This document shows, one piece after another, positions 26,214-35,245 of a stretch of DNA of 64,000 nucleotides. The stretch covers positions 62,001-126,000 of the forward strand of contig NZ_JAKVIO010000007.1 of assembly GCF_022601895.1 (NCBI RefSeq), written 5' to 3'. The notes below the pieces were generated by a model, which had not been told where the DNA came from, ran no database searches, and was given only the letters and a program-made list of their open reading frames with translations. This stretch comes from Sphingomonas sp. LaA6.9. Its GTDB lineage: Bacteria; Pseudomonadota; Alphaproteobacteria; Sphingomonadales; Sphingomonadaceae. The translations under genes were made by a program, and so were the position numbers. Position 1 is the stretch's first letter. Every line of letters begins with the position of its first letter.

Positions 26214-26371
26214 GCATCATCCTTCGTGAAGGTTGCCGCGCAATCAGGGTTTTGTACCCTAAGCAAAGGCCAGCGTCGAGTTGGTCTGCACCAGATAATC
26301 ACGCAATTTCCGAAGTGTCGGTTTTCCACCACTACCGGACAGGATGCCGTGACGGCCCTGTGCGCCGGCAC

Positions 26372-27337
26372 CTACTTCGCGGTGCGGATCTTCTGCGCTG
26401 CGCGCGCGGGCACCCATTTGATCTTCGGGATTTGCTGCCCGCCCGCGACGATGAGCGGCGCTCCCGGGGCGTCGATATCGGCATTGCGGATTTCGATTTC
26501 AGCGGGGGCCTTGGTGTCGAACAGGAAGACGGGCGCCTTGTTGGCCGGATCGGCGCGCACCACGGGGCGGTCGATGACGTAGCGCGCCTCGGGACCGTGA
26601 AAGGAGAAATGCGCGGGGCCGCCCACGCCGCCGTGCCATTTGGGGTTCTCGCTCGTACAGCGTTCGAGGCGGCCGTTGCCCCAGAGTCTGAAGTTGCGCT
26701 TGTTGCCCCGCGCGGTGCAGCCGATGACCATGACCTCGCTCGATTTCAGATCGAAACCGCCGTCGCTGCATCCGCTCGCGACGCAATCGAGATAGCGGAT
26801 CGCGCGATTGCCCCGCTCGTCGGTGAAGCCGTCGCCATTCCAGTATTTGTCCCGTGGACGCGTGGCTTCAGCGAAGCCGTGCGCCTGGACGCGGCGATAG
26901 ATGATGTCGTGCGCCTCGTCGTCGAGCGCGAAGCCGACGCAATAGTTCGCGCAATTGCCACTGCCATAGGCGGTGACATCCTCGATCAGCCCCGCATGCG
27001 AGGCGTGCCGGATGCGCGTCATGCCGCGTTCGAGATCGCGCGCCGAGATGCGGCGGAGCACGAAGCGCGTGAGCGGTGCGGGTGGCGCGCCCTTGGCGGC
27101 GGTGTTCTCCAGAAAACGGTAAAGGCGTTCCGCCTTCACATCCTCGACGATCAGGCCGTCGACCGGATGATCGACGACGATCGCGCCATTGCCGAGATCG
27201 ACGAACCGGGCACCTGTGATCCGCTGCCCCGAACGGGCGCTCTTGCCGGCTGGGCGGCCGGGCGCGCGCTGCGCAAGGACGGTCAGCGGCGCGGCCGCCG
27301 CTGCGGCGAGTATCGATCGTCGGGTAAACTGCGCCAT
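26372..27337 (-). CDS. Exported right-handed beta-helix protein at the polysaccharide locus
   Basis: A 321-residue protein with a Tat-like signal peptide (FTRRSILAAAAAAPLTVLA) and short repeated beta-strand turns such as VVDHPVDGLIVEDVKAE, NRAIRYLDCVASGCSDGGF and EVMVIGCTARGNKRNFRLW, the pattern of parallel beta-helix proteins. Many beta-helix proteins bind or cleave polysaccharides, so a periplasmic lyase, epimerase or binding role is possible, but no catalytic motif is certain. ATG 27337 follows AGGGGA; it lies 2 nt after the outer-membrane protein stop, the last gene of the minus-strand operon. Confidence 0.65.
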   Translation of the reverse strand: MAQFTRRSILAAAAAAPLTVLAQRAPGRPAGKSARSGQRITGARFVDLGNGAIVVDHPVDGLIVEDVKAERLYRFLENTAAKGAPPAPLTRFVLRRISARDLERGMTRIRHASHAGLIEDVTAYGSGNCANYCVGFALDDEAHDIIYRRVQAHGFAEATRPRDKYWNGDGFTDERGNRAIRYLDCVASGCSDGGFDLKSSEVMVIGCTARGNKRNFRLWGNGRLERCTSENPKWHGGVGGPAHFSFHGPEARYVIDRPVVRADPANKAPVFLFDTKAPAEIEIRNADIDAPGAPLIVAGGQQIPKIKWVPARAAQKIRTAK

Positions 27338-27339
27338 GG

Positions 27340-28635
27340 TCACATCCCCTGCACGGTCAGGCCCGCCATAAGGCGGTGCCGCGCGAACTCGCGGCCGGGA
27401 AAGGCGCCGGCGGCTTCCTGATCGCGAAACTCGTACTGAACGCCCAGCGCATAGCGCGGGCTGAGCTTGTAATCGGCTGCGAGCGTCGCGCCCCGGATGT
27501 CGTAGCGGCGGTCGATGTCCTGAAAGTCGTCATGCTCATAATTCGCGCCTGCGCTGAGTATCAGGTTACGAAACAGCTCGTAATCGGCCTGGAGCGAGAT
27601 AGACGTGGCAACATAGGCGCCGGTTCCGATGCTCGACGCCTCCTCGACACCGCGATTGGCCCTGAGCGTCCAGGTGAAGAGCGGGGTCATGAAATATTCC
27701 AGCCTGGCGCGCGCCGCCAGTCCCTTCACGGTGTCATAGACAGGGCTTTCGAAACCCTGGCGGAAATAGCCGAGGCCGATTTCTCCGCGGATCAATTTTG
27801 TGATCTCGAGACTGGCGCCCGCGGTGATCCGGTAGCCCTTTGAATCGCGCGAAGGTTCGAGCGGTGCCTGAGCGGCGTAATTGCGTCGGTTGAGCGACAG
27901 GTTGACGAAGGCCGAGGTGTCCGGGCTGAAGGCATATTCGGCGGCGATATCGCTCGTCAGCAGCGCGCGACTGCGAAAATCCTGATCGACCGGATTGCCG
28001 CGGCCATCGCGCCCGTCGCGATAATCGCGGTCCTCGATCCCGACGTGCCCCGCGACGCGCATCCGGTTGAAGCTGTGCGCCGCGCCGAGATGGCCCGAAA
28101 CATAGTCGTACTGCGCAGGTTCGCGCAGATTGAACGGAGAATCGGGGTCGGCGCGGTCCTCGGTCCGCCGCCCGTTGCGCATCCCCGCATATAGCTGGGT
28201 GTCGCGGCTGATATCGTAGCGACCGGCCAGTCCGAAGACGACGTCGGTGGTGCTTTGGCTGCTGTGTGAGAGATATTCGCGGTGATCGAGCTCCACCGCG
28301 CTGGTGACATCTAGACTGCCGAGCACTGCAGAGGCGGTCATCCGCGGCCGCAGCCGCACGATCAGGTCATCGCGCGCCTGCGGTATCGCAAATATGTTGC
28401 TGTCATAGGTCGTATCGGCGCTAAGCCGCGGCATCACCTCGACTCCGTCGATACGATAGGGAACGGCATCGTAGAGCGGCTGCGGCCGTTCGCGCACCGC
28501 AAGCGCTCCGACACGCCTGAACTGGAGGCCTTCATTTCTGAAATCCTCCAGCACATCAGCTTGCTGAGCATGGACGGGAAGCGCGGTTCCCAGGACGAGG
28601 ACGGCACTGCAGGCCGGACGCAAACGCAATAACAT
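27340..28635 (-). CDS. Outer-membrane beta-barrel protein of the polysaccharide locus (BBP2-like)
   Basis: A 431-residue secreted protein: signal peptide ending LPVHAQ, a short linker, then many amphipathic strands (LSADTTYDSNIFAIP, AVELDHREYLSH, LYAGMRNGRRTEDR, ALGVQYEFRDQEA) up to a C-terminal strand RLMAGLTVQGM. The TYDSNIF motif and overall pattern resemble 'beta-barrel porin 2' proteins found in exopolysaccharide clusters, where they are thought to help secretion. ATG 28635 was chosen over GTG 28647. The gene is coupled to the beta-helix protein downstream. Confidence 0.75.
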   Translation of the reverse strand: MLLRLRPACSAVLVLGTALPVHAQQADVLEDFRNEGLQFRRVGALAVRERPQPLYDAVPYRIDGVEVMPRLSADTTYDSNIFAIPQARDDLIVRLRPRMTASAVLGSLDVTSAVELDHREYLSHSSQSTTDVVFGLAGRYDISRDTQLYAGMRNGRRTEDRADPDSPFNLREPAQYDYVSGHLGAAHSFNRMRVAGHVGIEDRDYRDGRDGRGNPVDQDFRSRALLTSDIAAEYAFSPDTSAFVNLSLNRRNYAAQAPLEPSRDSKGYRITAGASLEITKLIRGEIGLGYFRQGFESPVYDTVKGLAARARLEYFMTPLFTWTLRANRGVEEASSIGTGAYVATSISLQADYELFRNLILSAGANYEHDDFQDIDRRYDIRGATLAADYKLSPRYALGVQYEFRDQEAAGAFPGREFARHRLMAGLTVQGM

Positions 28636-28733
28636 CACCGCGCACAAGCGCGCGAACCCGGTTTTGGATGCGTCGCACCATGGATGGGCGGGCCGTCGCG
28701 TTCATCGCACGCGACGAGCCGCGCCCGTCATGC

Positions 28734-30035
28734 TCAGCGACCCACCGCCGTATAGGAGAATCCTGCATTCTCAACCTGATCGCGCGGGTAGATGTTGCGC
28801 AGGTCGACCAGGATCGGTGCCTTCATCGCCTTTTTCGCACGCGCGAAATCAAGCGCGCGATAGGCGTCCCATTCAGTGACGATCACCGCGGCGTCGGCGC
28901 CATCCATCGCCTCATAGGCGTTATCGAAATACTCGACATTCTCGATGACGAGCTTGGCCTGTTCGATGCCCTCGGGATCGGTGGCGCGGATGATGGCGCC
29001 ATTGTCCTGAAGCACGCGCACGACGTCGATCGCCGGGCTGTCGCGCATGTCGTCGGTGTTGGGCTTGAAGGTAAGTCCGAGCACCGCGATCGTCTTCTTG
29101 CGCACCTCGCCGCCAAGCGCGTCGATCACCTTGCGGCCCATCGCACGCTTGCGCGCATCGTTCACCGCGACGACCGATTCGACGATGCGCTGCGGCACGC
29201 CCGAATCCTGCGCGGTCTTCAGGAGAGCCAGCGTATCCTTGGGGAAGCACGATCCCCCATAGCCCGGGCCAGCGTGCAGGAATTTCGCGCCGATGCGATT
29301 GTCGAGCCCGATGCCGCGCGACACGCCCTGGACGTCGGCACCTACCTTCTCGCAGAGGTCGGCGATCTCGTTGATGAAGGTGATCTTGGTCGCGAGAAAT
29401 GCGTTGGCGGCATATTTGGTGAGTTCGGCGGTGCGCCGGCTCATGAACAGGATCGGCGATTTGTTGATGAAGAGCGGGCGATAGACCTCGCGCATGACCT
29501 CTTCGGCACGCGCGTCATCGGTGCCGACGACGATACGGTCTGGGCGCTTGAAATCGCCAATTGCCGCGCCCTCGCGCAGGAATTCGGGGTTGGAGACCAC
29601 CGCGAACTCTGCATCGGGATTGGTCTCGCGGATGATGCGCTCGACATCGTCCCCGGTGCCGACGGGCACCGTCGATTTGGTCACCACGACCGTGTAGCCC
29701 TTGATCGCCCTGGCAATGTCGGCCGCGGCGGCGTGGACGTAGCTCAGATCGGCATGGCCGTCGCCGCGCCGCGACGGCGTGCCCACCGCGATGAAGACGA
29801 CATCGGCATCGGCGACAGCGTCGGTGAGATCGGTGGTGAAGGACAGGCGGCCACCCTTGACGTTGGAGGCCACCAGCGCGTCGAGCCCGGGCTCATAGAT
29901 CGGCATGCGTCCTTCGTGCAGCGCATCGATCTTCTTCTGATCCTTGTCGACGCAGACCACATCGTGCCCGAAATCGGCGAAGCAGGCGCCAGATACGAGG
30001 CCCACATAGCCCGAACCGATCATAGTGATACGCAT
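28734..30035 (-). CDS. ugd: UDP-glucose 6-dehydrogenase
   Basis: NAD-dependent two-step oxidation of UDP-glucose to UDP-glucuronate. The 433-residue protein starts with the Rossmann motif MRITMIGSGYVGLVSGACFA and has VGTPSRRGDGHADLSYV, LSYVHAAAADIA, the catalytic cysteine Cys263 in GGSCFPKDT and the C-terminal LTFKPNTDDMRDSPA. It supplies an acidic sugar for the locus's polysaccharide, consistent with sphingan-type polymers that contain glucuronic acid. It lies 24 nt after the upstream glycosyltransferase in the same operon. Confidence 0.96.
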   Translation of the reverse strand: MRITMIGSGYVGLVSGACFADFGHDVVCVDKDQKKIDALHEGRMPIYEPGLDALVASNVKGGRLSFTTDLTDAVADADVVFIAVGTPSRRGDGHADLSYVHAAAADIARAIKGYTVVVTKSTVPVGTGDDVERIIRETNPDAEFAVVSNPEFLREGAAIGDFKRPDRIVVGTDDARAEEVMREVYRPLFINKSPILFMSRRTAELTKYAANAFLATKITFINEIADLCEKVGADVQGVSRGIGLDNRIGAKFLHAGPGYGGSCFPKDTLALLKTAQDSGVPQRIVESVVAVNDARKRAMGRKVIDALGGEVRKKTIAVLGLTFKPNTDDMRDSPAIDVVRVLQDNGAIIRATDPEGIEQAKLVIENVEYFDNAYEAMDGADAAVIVTEWDAYRALDFARAKKAMKAPILVDLRNIYPRDQVENAGFSYTAVGR

Positions 30036-30059
30036 GAAATCTCCAAAGTTGCGGTAAGG

Positions 30060-31247
30060 TTAGAGTGCTGGCCCCGGCCCGGGACCATCTAGCGCCTGCT
30101 CGATGACGCGCCAATAGCGCCGGGCGGCGTTGTGCGGGGCATAAGCGCCGGCGCGCTCCCGCGCGGCCATGGCATAGTGCGTGCGAAGCGTTTCGTCCTC
30201 GAGCGCGCGCATCGCGCCCGCCATCGCGGCGGGATCATTGCAGGGTACGAGAATCCCATGTTTTGAGCGGGTAACGCCCGAAATGTCCTCGCGCGCCGCC
30301 TCCGCGAGTATCTCGGAGGGGCCCGAAAGGCAGTTGGTTGAGACAACCGCGACACCGGTCGCCATCGCCTCGACTAGCCCATTGGGGAAGCCCTCGGCAT
30401 TTGAGGGTAGCACGAAATAGCGCGCGCCAGCGACGAGCGGAAAGGGATTTTCAAGGAAGCCCGCGAGGATAACGCGTCGCTGAAGACCCAGCCGCGCGAT
30501 CTGTGCGTCGAGAGCACCGCGCAATGGGCCTTCGCCCCCGATGACGAGCTTGCCCGGGATGCCCGATGCGGCAAAGGCATCGATCAGCAGCGCGAAATTC
30601 TTGTTCGCGACCAGGCGCCCCATCGCCGCGACATAGGGGCCGTCGATCGGGATCGGGGCGGGCTCGGCGGCGCGCCGGGCGATGAAGTCGACGTCGACGG
30701 GATTGGCGATCGCAGTGACGCGTGCGGCGGGAACCTCGAAGTTGCGGACAAGGTCGTCCGCGACGCCGTGCGATACCGCGATGACCGCGCTGGCCTTTGG
30801 ATAGGACAGGCGCACGAGCATCCGGCCGACCTTGCCTGCGGCATCGGCACCAAGATGCGCGCTTGTGTTGACGCGCTCGCTGATGATCCATGGTCGATTT
30901 CTGCCGCGCATGGCGTACGCGTTCGCGACGTTGGCGCGCGTCAGGAAGCTGAGCGTTGCATCGGGCCGGATCTCCCTGACAAGGGCACGCAGACGCGATG
31001 CGCTCCGGATCAGACTGAAACCGCAATCGAGCTGGTGGATCGTGATCCAGTCAGGGATCGCATAGGCCTGTGGCTCATCGTCGAGCAGCGCGAGTGCGAT
31101 GTCATATTGCGTGCGCCAGTCTTCCGAATGGCGCAGCAGGGTTGCCATTACGCGCTCTGCCCCGCCACCCGTCAGCGAGTTGATGATGAAGAGGATCTTG
31201 CGGCGCAAAGGGGCTGATTTCCGGACTGAATCACTGGGTTTCCCCAT
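30060..31247 (-). CDS. GT4-family glycosyltransferase
   Basis: A 395-residue GT-B fold enzyme that probably adds one sugar of the repeat unit on the cytoplasmic face. The N-terminal domain begins KILFIINSLTGGGAERVM; the donor-binding half contains VAAMGRLVANKNFALLIDAF, VIGGEGPLRGAL and the family EX7E region SNAEGFPNGLVEAMATGVAVV. ATG 31247 starts MGKPSDSVRK. Donor and acceptor cannot be assigned. Confidence 0.9.
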   Translation of the reverse strand: MGKPSDSVRKSAPLRRKILFIINSLTGGGAERVMATLLRHSEDWRTQYDIALALLDDEPQAYAIPDWITIHQLDCGFSLIRSASRLRALVREIRPDATLSFLTRANVANAYAMRGRNRPWIISERVNTSAHLGADAAGKVGRMLVRLSYPKASAVIAVSHGVADDLVRNFEVPAARVTAIANPVDVDFIARRAAEPAPIPIDGPYVAAMGRLVANKNFALLIDAFAASGIPGKLVIGGEGPLRGALDAQIARLGLQRRVILAGFLENPFPLVAGARYFVLPSNAEGFPNGLVEAMATGVAVVSTNCLSGPSEILAEAAREDISGVTRSKHGILVPCNDPAAMAGAMRALEDETLRTHYAMAARERAGAYAPHNAARRYWRVIEQALDGPGPGPAL

Positions 31248-31325
31248 GACCTATCCGCCCGATGCTGCAAAGCACAATGACGCCCGGGAACGGCGGTTAT
31301 GCGGCCGTCCGGCCGCTTTGGGGGA

Positions 31326-31577
31326 TCAGCCGAAAATGAGCCAGGCAGGGATCGCAAACAGGGCCCAGGCGAGCATTCCGGCGGTGAAGATCGTCCACGT
31401 CTTGCGCGGCAATGCCCGTGCTTTTTCCGCGGGCGAAAGGGCGTCGAAGCCCTGGCGCGACACCGCGTCCAGCACATCTATTTCGGGCGTGTGTTCGGTG
31501 TCGAGCGCGGTTCGTGCGCTGGCAGCGACGAGGGAAATCGGGGAGGCGTCGATTCGAGCGGCACCTGGGGCGGACAT
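31326..31577 (-). CDS. Small single-pass membrane protein between wzy and a glycosyltransferase
   Basis: An 83-residue product from ATG 31577 (MSAPGAARIDASPISL) with a soluble N-terminal part and one C-terminal helix (about 63-82, FTAGMLAWALFAIPAWLIF). No family recognised. It lies between the polymerase and the glycosyltransferase in the same direction with 67- and 78-nt gaps, so it is probably co-transcribed. The tail-anchored topology suggests a small accessory factor. Alternatively it is a spurious frame. Confidence 0.5.
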   Translation of the reverse strand: MSAPGAARIDASPISLVAASARTALDTEHTPEIDVLDAVSRQGFDALSPAEKARALPRKTWTIFTAGMLAWALFAIPAWLIFG

Positions 31578-31644
31578 GTCGTGGCTCCGTTGCGTGGCTA
31601 TCCGTTCCTTATCGTCCACGTACGGTTTCCCGATCCTTAAAGTC

Positions 31645-32973
31645 CTATGCCCGGGCGTGTGTACTCCCGGTCCTGTATGTGGGGGCCCCCGCCTCCACTG
31701 CGCTGAATAGCGAATATCCGCACACAATGGCATAGAGAATTATGCCCTCGACCTGCCACAGCGCCATCGTGGCCAGGTTCATGAGAATGAAGGACAGGTG
31801 CGCGAAGATCAGATCGTAGCGAACCGCGCCGCGCGCGCGCAACGCATGCCCGAGCATCACCGTCCAGAACAGCAACAGCGCGAACAGTCCCGCCATGCCC
31901 AGCTCGAACAGGAACGCGACAAGCGTGTTGTGCGGATAGACCTTGAACCAATCCTCCCAGCTATCGGGCCCGAAGCCGAAAACGTGGCGCAGCGTCGAGG
32001 CGTCAAGCCAGGTGTAGATATAGTCCGACCAGATATAGGCCCGGCCGGAGAGCAGGCGACGCTCCTCAAGCGAGAACTCGTGCACCGGCTTGATGAACTG
32101 TCCGGGATCGCCCAGGAAAAGGCCAAGATCGGCGAAGCGTTCCGATCCCTGCGCGGCGAGAATCGCAAGCGCGGCGAGCGCCACGACCGACATGACGATC
32201 AACAGCACGAACCTCTGGTCGCGGCGGAAGGATAGCACCGTGCCACTGACCGCCTGCAGCGCCGCCAGCGGCAACAGCGCGAGGATGGTCGTTCGGTAGT
32301 TGGCGAGTGCGATGCCGACGATGAGGATGAGAAGGAGCGCGGCCTTGAGCGGCTTGCGCAGTGTCTCGGTGAAACAGGCAACGACGAAGAAGGTGGCGAG
32401 TGCGACCGAGAAGGCGGCTTCGTGATTATATCCGCCGATATAGCTGACCGATCCGTCCAGCTCGGACGCCTTGACCGTCCCCGTGGCGATCGACAGCAGC
32501 TGGAATGTCAGCAGCGGCGCAAAGGCCCAGAGGAGCGCGGGGAAGAAGCGCTCCGATCCATTCTCGCGCAATGCCTCGTAGGAGGCGACCATCACGACAA
32601 TGAAATAGCCATATTTCACGACGCTATCGAGCGCGCTCACGGGGCCGGCGTTGAGGCTGGCGCTCGTCAGAACAAGCACGATGATCGCGTAGACCGGGAG
32701 CAGCGCCTTCAGCATCAGGTGGCGTGGCTGGATGAGGACGAAGCCCGCCGCGGTGATCGCGATCGAACCAATTGCGTTCCAGCTCAGCCCGGCCAAGGCC
32801 TCATCATAAGTGACGGTATGAAAGACGCTGAGGATATAGCGCGCCCATACCGCCGCGATCACGAAACGCGCGGCGCGGCCGTCGACGCGGCGCAGTGCGG
32901 CGACGAGCACCGCGGCGAGCAGCGCCGTGACCGCAATCAGTACCGGGATCGGGAAGGAGGGGGTGGCACCCAT
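31645..32973 (-). CDS. Wzy/O-antigen-ligase-family polysaccharide polymerase
   Basis: A 442-residue, highly hydrophobic protein with about 11 membrane segments and one large periplasmic loop (about 275-345, EFSLEERRLLSGRAYIWSDYI followed by FGFGPDSWEDWFKVYPHNTLV). The loop ending YPHNTLVAFLFELG is the hallmark of the Wzy_C/WaaL family. Next to a Wzx flippase and Wzc kinase it is most likely the repeat-unit polymerase rather than a lipopolysaccharide ligase. ATG 32973 begins MGATPSFP. Confidence 0.88.
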   Translation of the reverse strand: MGATPSFPIPVLIAVTALLAAVLVAALRRVDGRAARFVIAAVWARYILSVFHTVTYDEALAGLSWNAIGSIAITAAGFVLIQPRHLMLKALLPVYAIIVLVLTSASLNAGPVSALDSVVKYGYFIVVMVASYEALRENGSERFFPALLWAFAPLLTFQLLSIATGTVKASELDGSVSYIGGYNHEAAFSVALATFFVVACFTETLRKPLKAALLLILIVGIALANYRTTILALLPLAALQAVSGTVLSFRRDQRFVLLIVMSVVALAALAILAAQGSERFADLGLFLGDPGQFIKPVHEFSLEERRLLSGRAYIWSDYIYTWLDASTLRHVFGFGPDSWEDWFKVYPHNTLVAFLFELGMAGLFALLLFWTVMLGHALRARGAVRYDLIFAHLSFILMNLATMALWQVEGIILYAIVCGYSLFSAVEAGAPTYRTGSTHARA

Positions 32974-33016
32974 CAGCGCGCCGCCCCGCTATGCACATGC
33001 GTCATTGGTGGCCGCC

Positions 33017-35182
33017 TCAGGTATAATATTCCTTGTAGCGTCCGAAATAGAGGCCCGCATCGCCGAAGCCGCTGCGCGCCTGTTCGCGGACGTCGACGCG
33101 GCTGAGCGCCACGCCCGCTACATGCGCGCCAACGGCGTCGAGCTGCTTGAGCGCGATCTCCGCGGCCTTGGCGGGGGTCTTTTGCCACTGGACCAGCATC
33201 AGTACGGTATCGGCGAGCGAAGCCAGCACGCGCGATTCGGCGACGGCCAGCACCGGTGCGGTGTCGAGCACGACGAAATCGAAGCGATGGCGAAGCTCGT
33301 CGAGCACCCGGCGCATTGCGTCGGATCCGAGCATGTCGAAGGGCACCTCGCTCCCCGGGCGCTGCGCGATGCACCAGGCGCCCGAAGGCTCATCGCGAAT
33401 GAGCGCTTCGTCCAGGGTGACGCGGCCCTCGACGACATCAGCGAGCCCGGCGGGGATCGCATCCGACATCAGCTTGGAGGAGGCGCGGCGACGCGAATCG
33501 CAGTCGATCAGCACCGTACGCGACCCCGACAGCGCCGCCGTGCGCGCAAGGCAGATCGCGGTGCTGGTCTTGCCTTCGCCGGGAAACGCCGAAGTGACCG
33601 CGACGATCTTCACTTCGCGCGACGTGGGTGCGAAGAGTAGCGACGTCTTGAGTGCCCGGAAGGACTCGGTAAAGGCCGAACGCGGATAGTCGAGAACGAA
33701 CTGGGCGGGCCATGGCGTCCCGCCGCGCAGCTCTCGCGCCTCGGGCAGCGAGCTAAGTTCTGGAATCGATCCCAGCGCGGGAACGTTGAGTCGCTTCTCG
33801 ATTCCCTCCGCAGTCCTGAGCCCGCTTTCGAAGAATTGCATGATCAGCATCACCGCGACCGAGGCCGCCACGGCGCCCACCAGCGCTATCCCTAAGAACA
33901 CGACCGGATTGGGCGACATCGGGATGACCGGCGCCTGCGCGCGCGAGACCTTTGCGGCGCCGCTCGTTTCGGTGCCCTGGCGCGCGACCGCTTCCTTGTA
34001 CCGGTCGAGAAACGCGCGGTAGAGCACGCGCGCGGATTCGGCGTTGCGCTCGAGCTCGCTCAGCCGGACCGCGGCGGTCGTATCGGTCGCCAGCCGGCCT
34101 TCCACGCCGCCGATCGACCCAGCGATCGAGGCTGTGCGCTGGCTGGCCACGCGCGCCTCGGCGGACAGGCTCGCGACCACGCGATCGACTTCGGCCTGGA
34201 TCTGGCCGTCAATATCCTTGAGCTGGCTCTGGGCTTCCACCAGTTCGGGATATTTCGGACCATAGCGTGCCGAGAGATTGGCGACCTTCGAACTGATCTG
34301 CGCCCGCTGTGCGCGAAGTGCCGACACGGTCTGCGAATTGAGCGCTTCGCCCAGGCTGTCGCCGCCGCCACCGCGCGCGATCTGCGACTGCGCGGTGTTG
34401 AGCCGGGCCTGCGCCGCGGCTTGCTGCGCGCGCGCCTCGGCAAGCTGCGTATTGAGAGTCGAGAGTTCCTGCTGCGTTACCGAGCTGACATCCGACGCCG
34501 CGAACAGACCGTTCGATGCGCGGTACTGCGCAACCGCCGCTTCGGCCGAGAGCACCTGCCCGCGCAGCTGGTCCAGCCGCGTGCCGAGCAATTCCGCCGC
34601 GCGCTTCGAGGCGCCCGATTCAGCGTCGAGATTGGCGCGGATATACTGGTCGATAACGCCATTCGCGACCCGCGCGGCCATGTCCGGATCCGAGGACGCG
34701 TAGCTGACGCTGATCACATAGGACACGCCCTCGCGCTTCACGTCGAGCGAGCCGAGCAGGATCCGGACCGCGCGGTCGCGCGACGACGATGCCTGTGCGG
34801 GCTGCCGGTCGGGATTGAATTCCTCGACGCCGGTGAGCTTGAGCGCATCGACGACACGGCCCGCGATCGCTGGCGATTTGAGCACCTGAACCGCGGTGTC
34901 GACCGACGGGGAGTCGGTGGCGAGCGGCTGGCTGGAATTGGTCTGCGGGATCAGCTCCTCGGTCTGGCGTTCGACCACCATTGCCGCGGTCGCGACATAG
35001 CGTGGATCCGACAGCATGTAGAGCACCGCCGTGAGCAGGAACGAGGCGAGCGACGCGAGCGCGATGGGGATCCAGCGCTTGCGGATCGTGCGGCCGATCG
35101 CGCGCAGGTCGAGCAGTTCTCCGCTGTCGTCGCGCCGGGCGATATGACGGCTTTCGGAAGGGACGGGGACTAGGCGGTTCAT
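33017..35182 (-). CDS. Wzc-type polysaccharide co-polymerase and tyrosine autokinase
   Basis: A 721-residue protein with both PCP-2a and BY-kinase parts. Two membrane helices (about 38-58 and 425-447) flank a large periplasmic coiled-coil domain; the cytoplasmic kinase has Walker A SAFPGEGKTSTA (about residue 535), Walker A' VLIDCDSRRR and Walker B FVVLDTAPVLA. The extreme C terminus carries four tyrosines within YFGRYKEYYT, the autophosphorylation cluster. It controls chain length and secretion. ATG 35182, after GGGAGG, replaces the upstream GTG-start frame. Confidence 0.94.
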   Translation of the reverse strand: MNRLVPVPSESRHIARRDDSGELLDLRAIGRTIRKRWIPIALASLASFLLTAVLYMLSDPRYVATAAMVVERQTEELIPQTNSSQPLATDSPSVDTAVQVLKSPAIAGRVVDALKLTGVEEFNPDRQPAQASSSRDRAVRILLGSLDVKREGVSYVISVSYASSDPDMAARVANGVIDQYIRANLDAESGASKRAAELLGTRLDQLRGQVLSAEAAVAQYRASNGLFAASDVSSVTQQELSTLNTQLAEARAQQAAAQARLNTAQSQIARGGGGDSLGEALNSQTVSALRAQRAQISSKVANLSARYGPKYPELVEAQSQLKDIDGQIQAEVDRVVASLSAEARVASQRTASIAGSIGGVEGRLATDTTAAVRLSELERNAESARVLYRAFLDRYKEAVARQGTETSGAAKVSRAQAPVIPMSPNPVVFLGIALVGAVAASVAVMLIMQFFESGLRTAEGIEKRLNVPALGSIPELSSLPEARELRGGTPWPAQFVLDYPRSAFTESFRALKTSLLFAPTSREVKIVAVTSAFPGEGKTSTAICLARTAALSGSRTVLIDCDSRRRASSKLMSDAIPAGLADVVEGRVTLDEALIRDEPSGAWCIAQRPGSEVPFDMLGSDAMRRVLDELRHRFDFVVLDTAPVLAVAESRVLASLADTVLMLVQWQKTPAKAAEIALKQLDAVGAHVAGVALSRVDVREQARSGFGDAGLYFGRYKEYYT

Positions 35183-35245
35183 CGACGACCTCCCGATTGC
35201 GTGCACGACGGGGCAGAGCGGAAAACGCGTATGAACACCAAGCTA

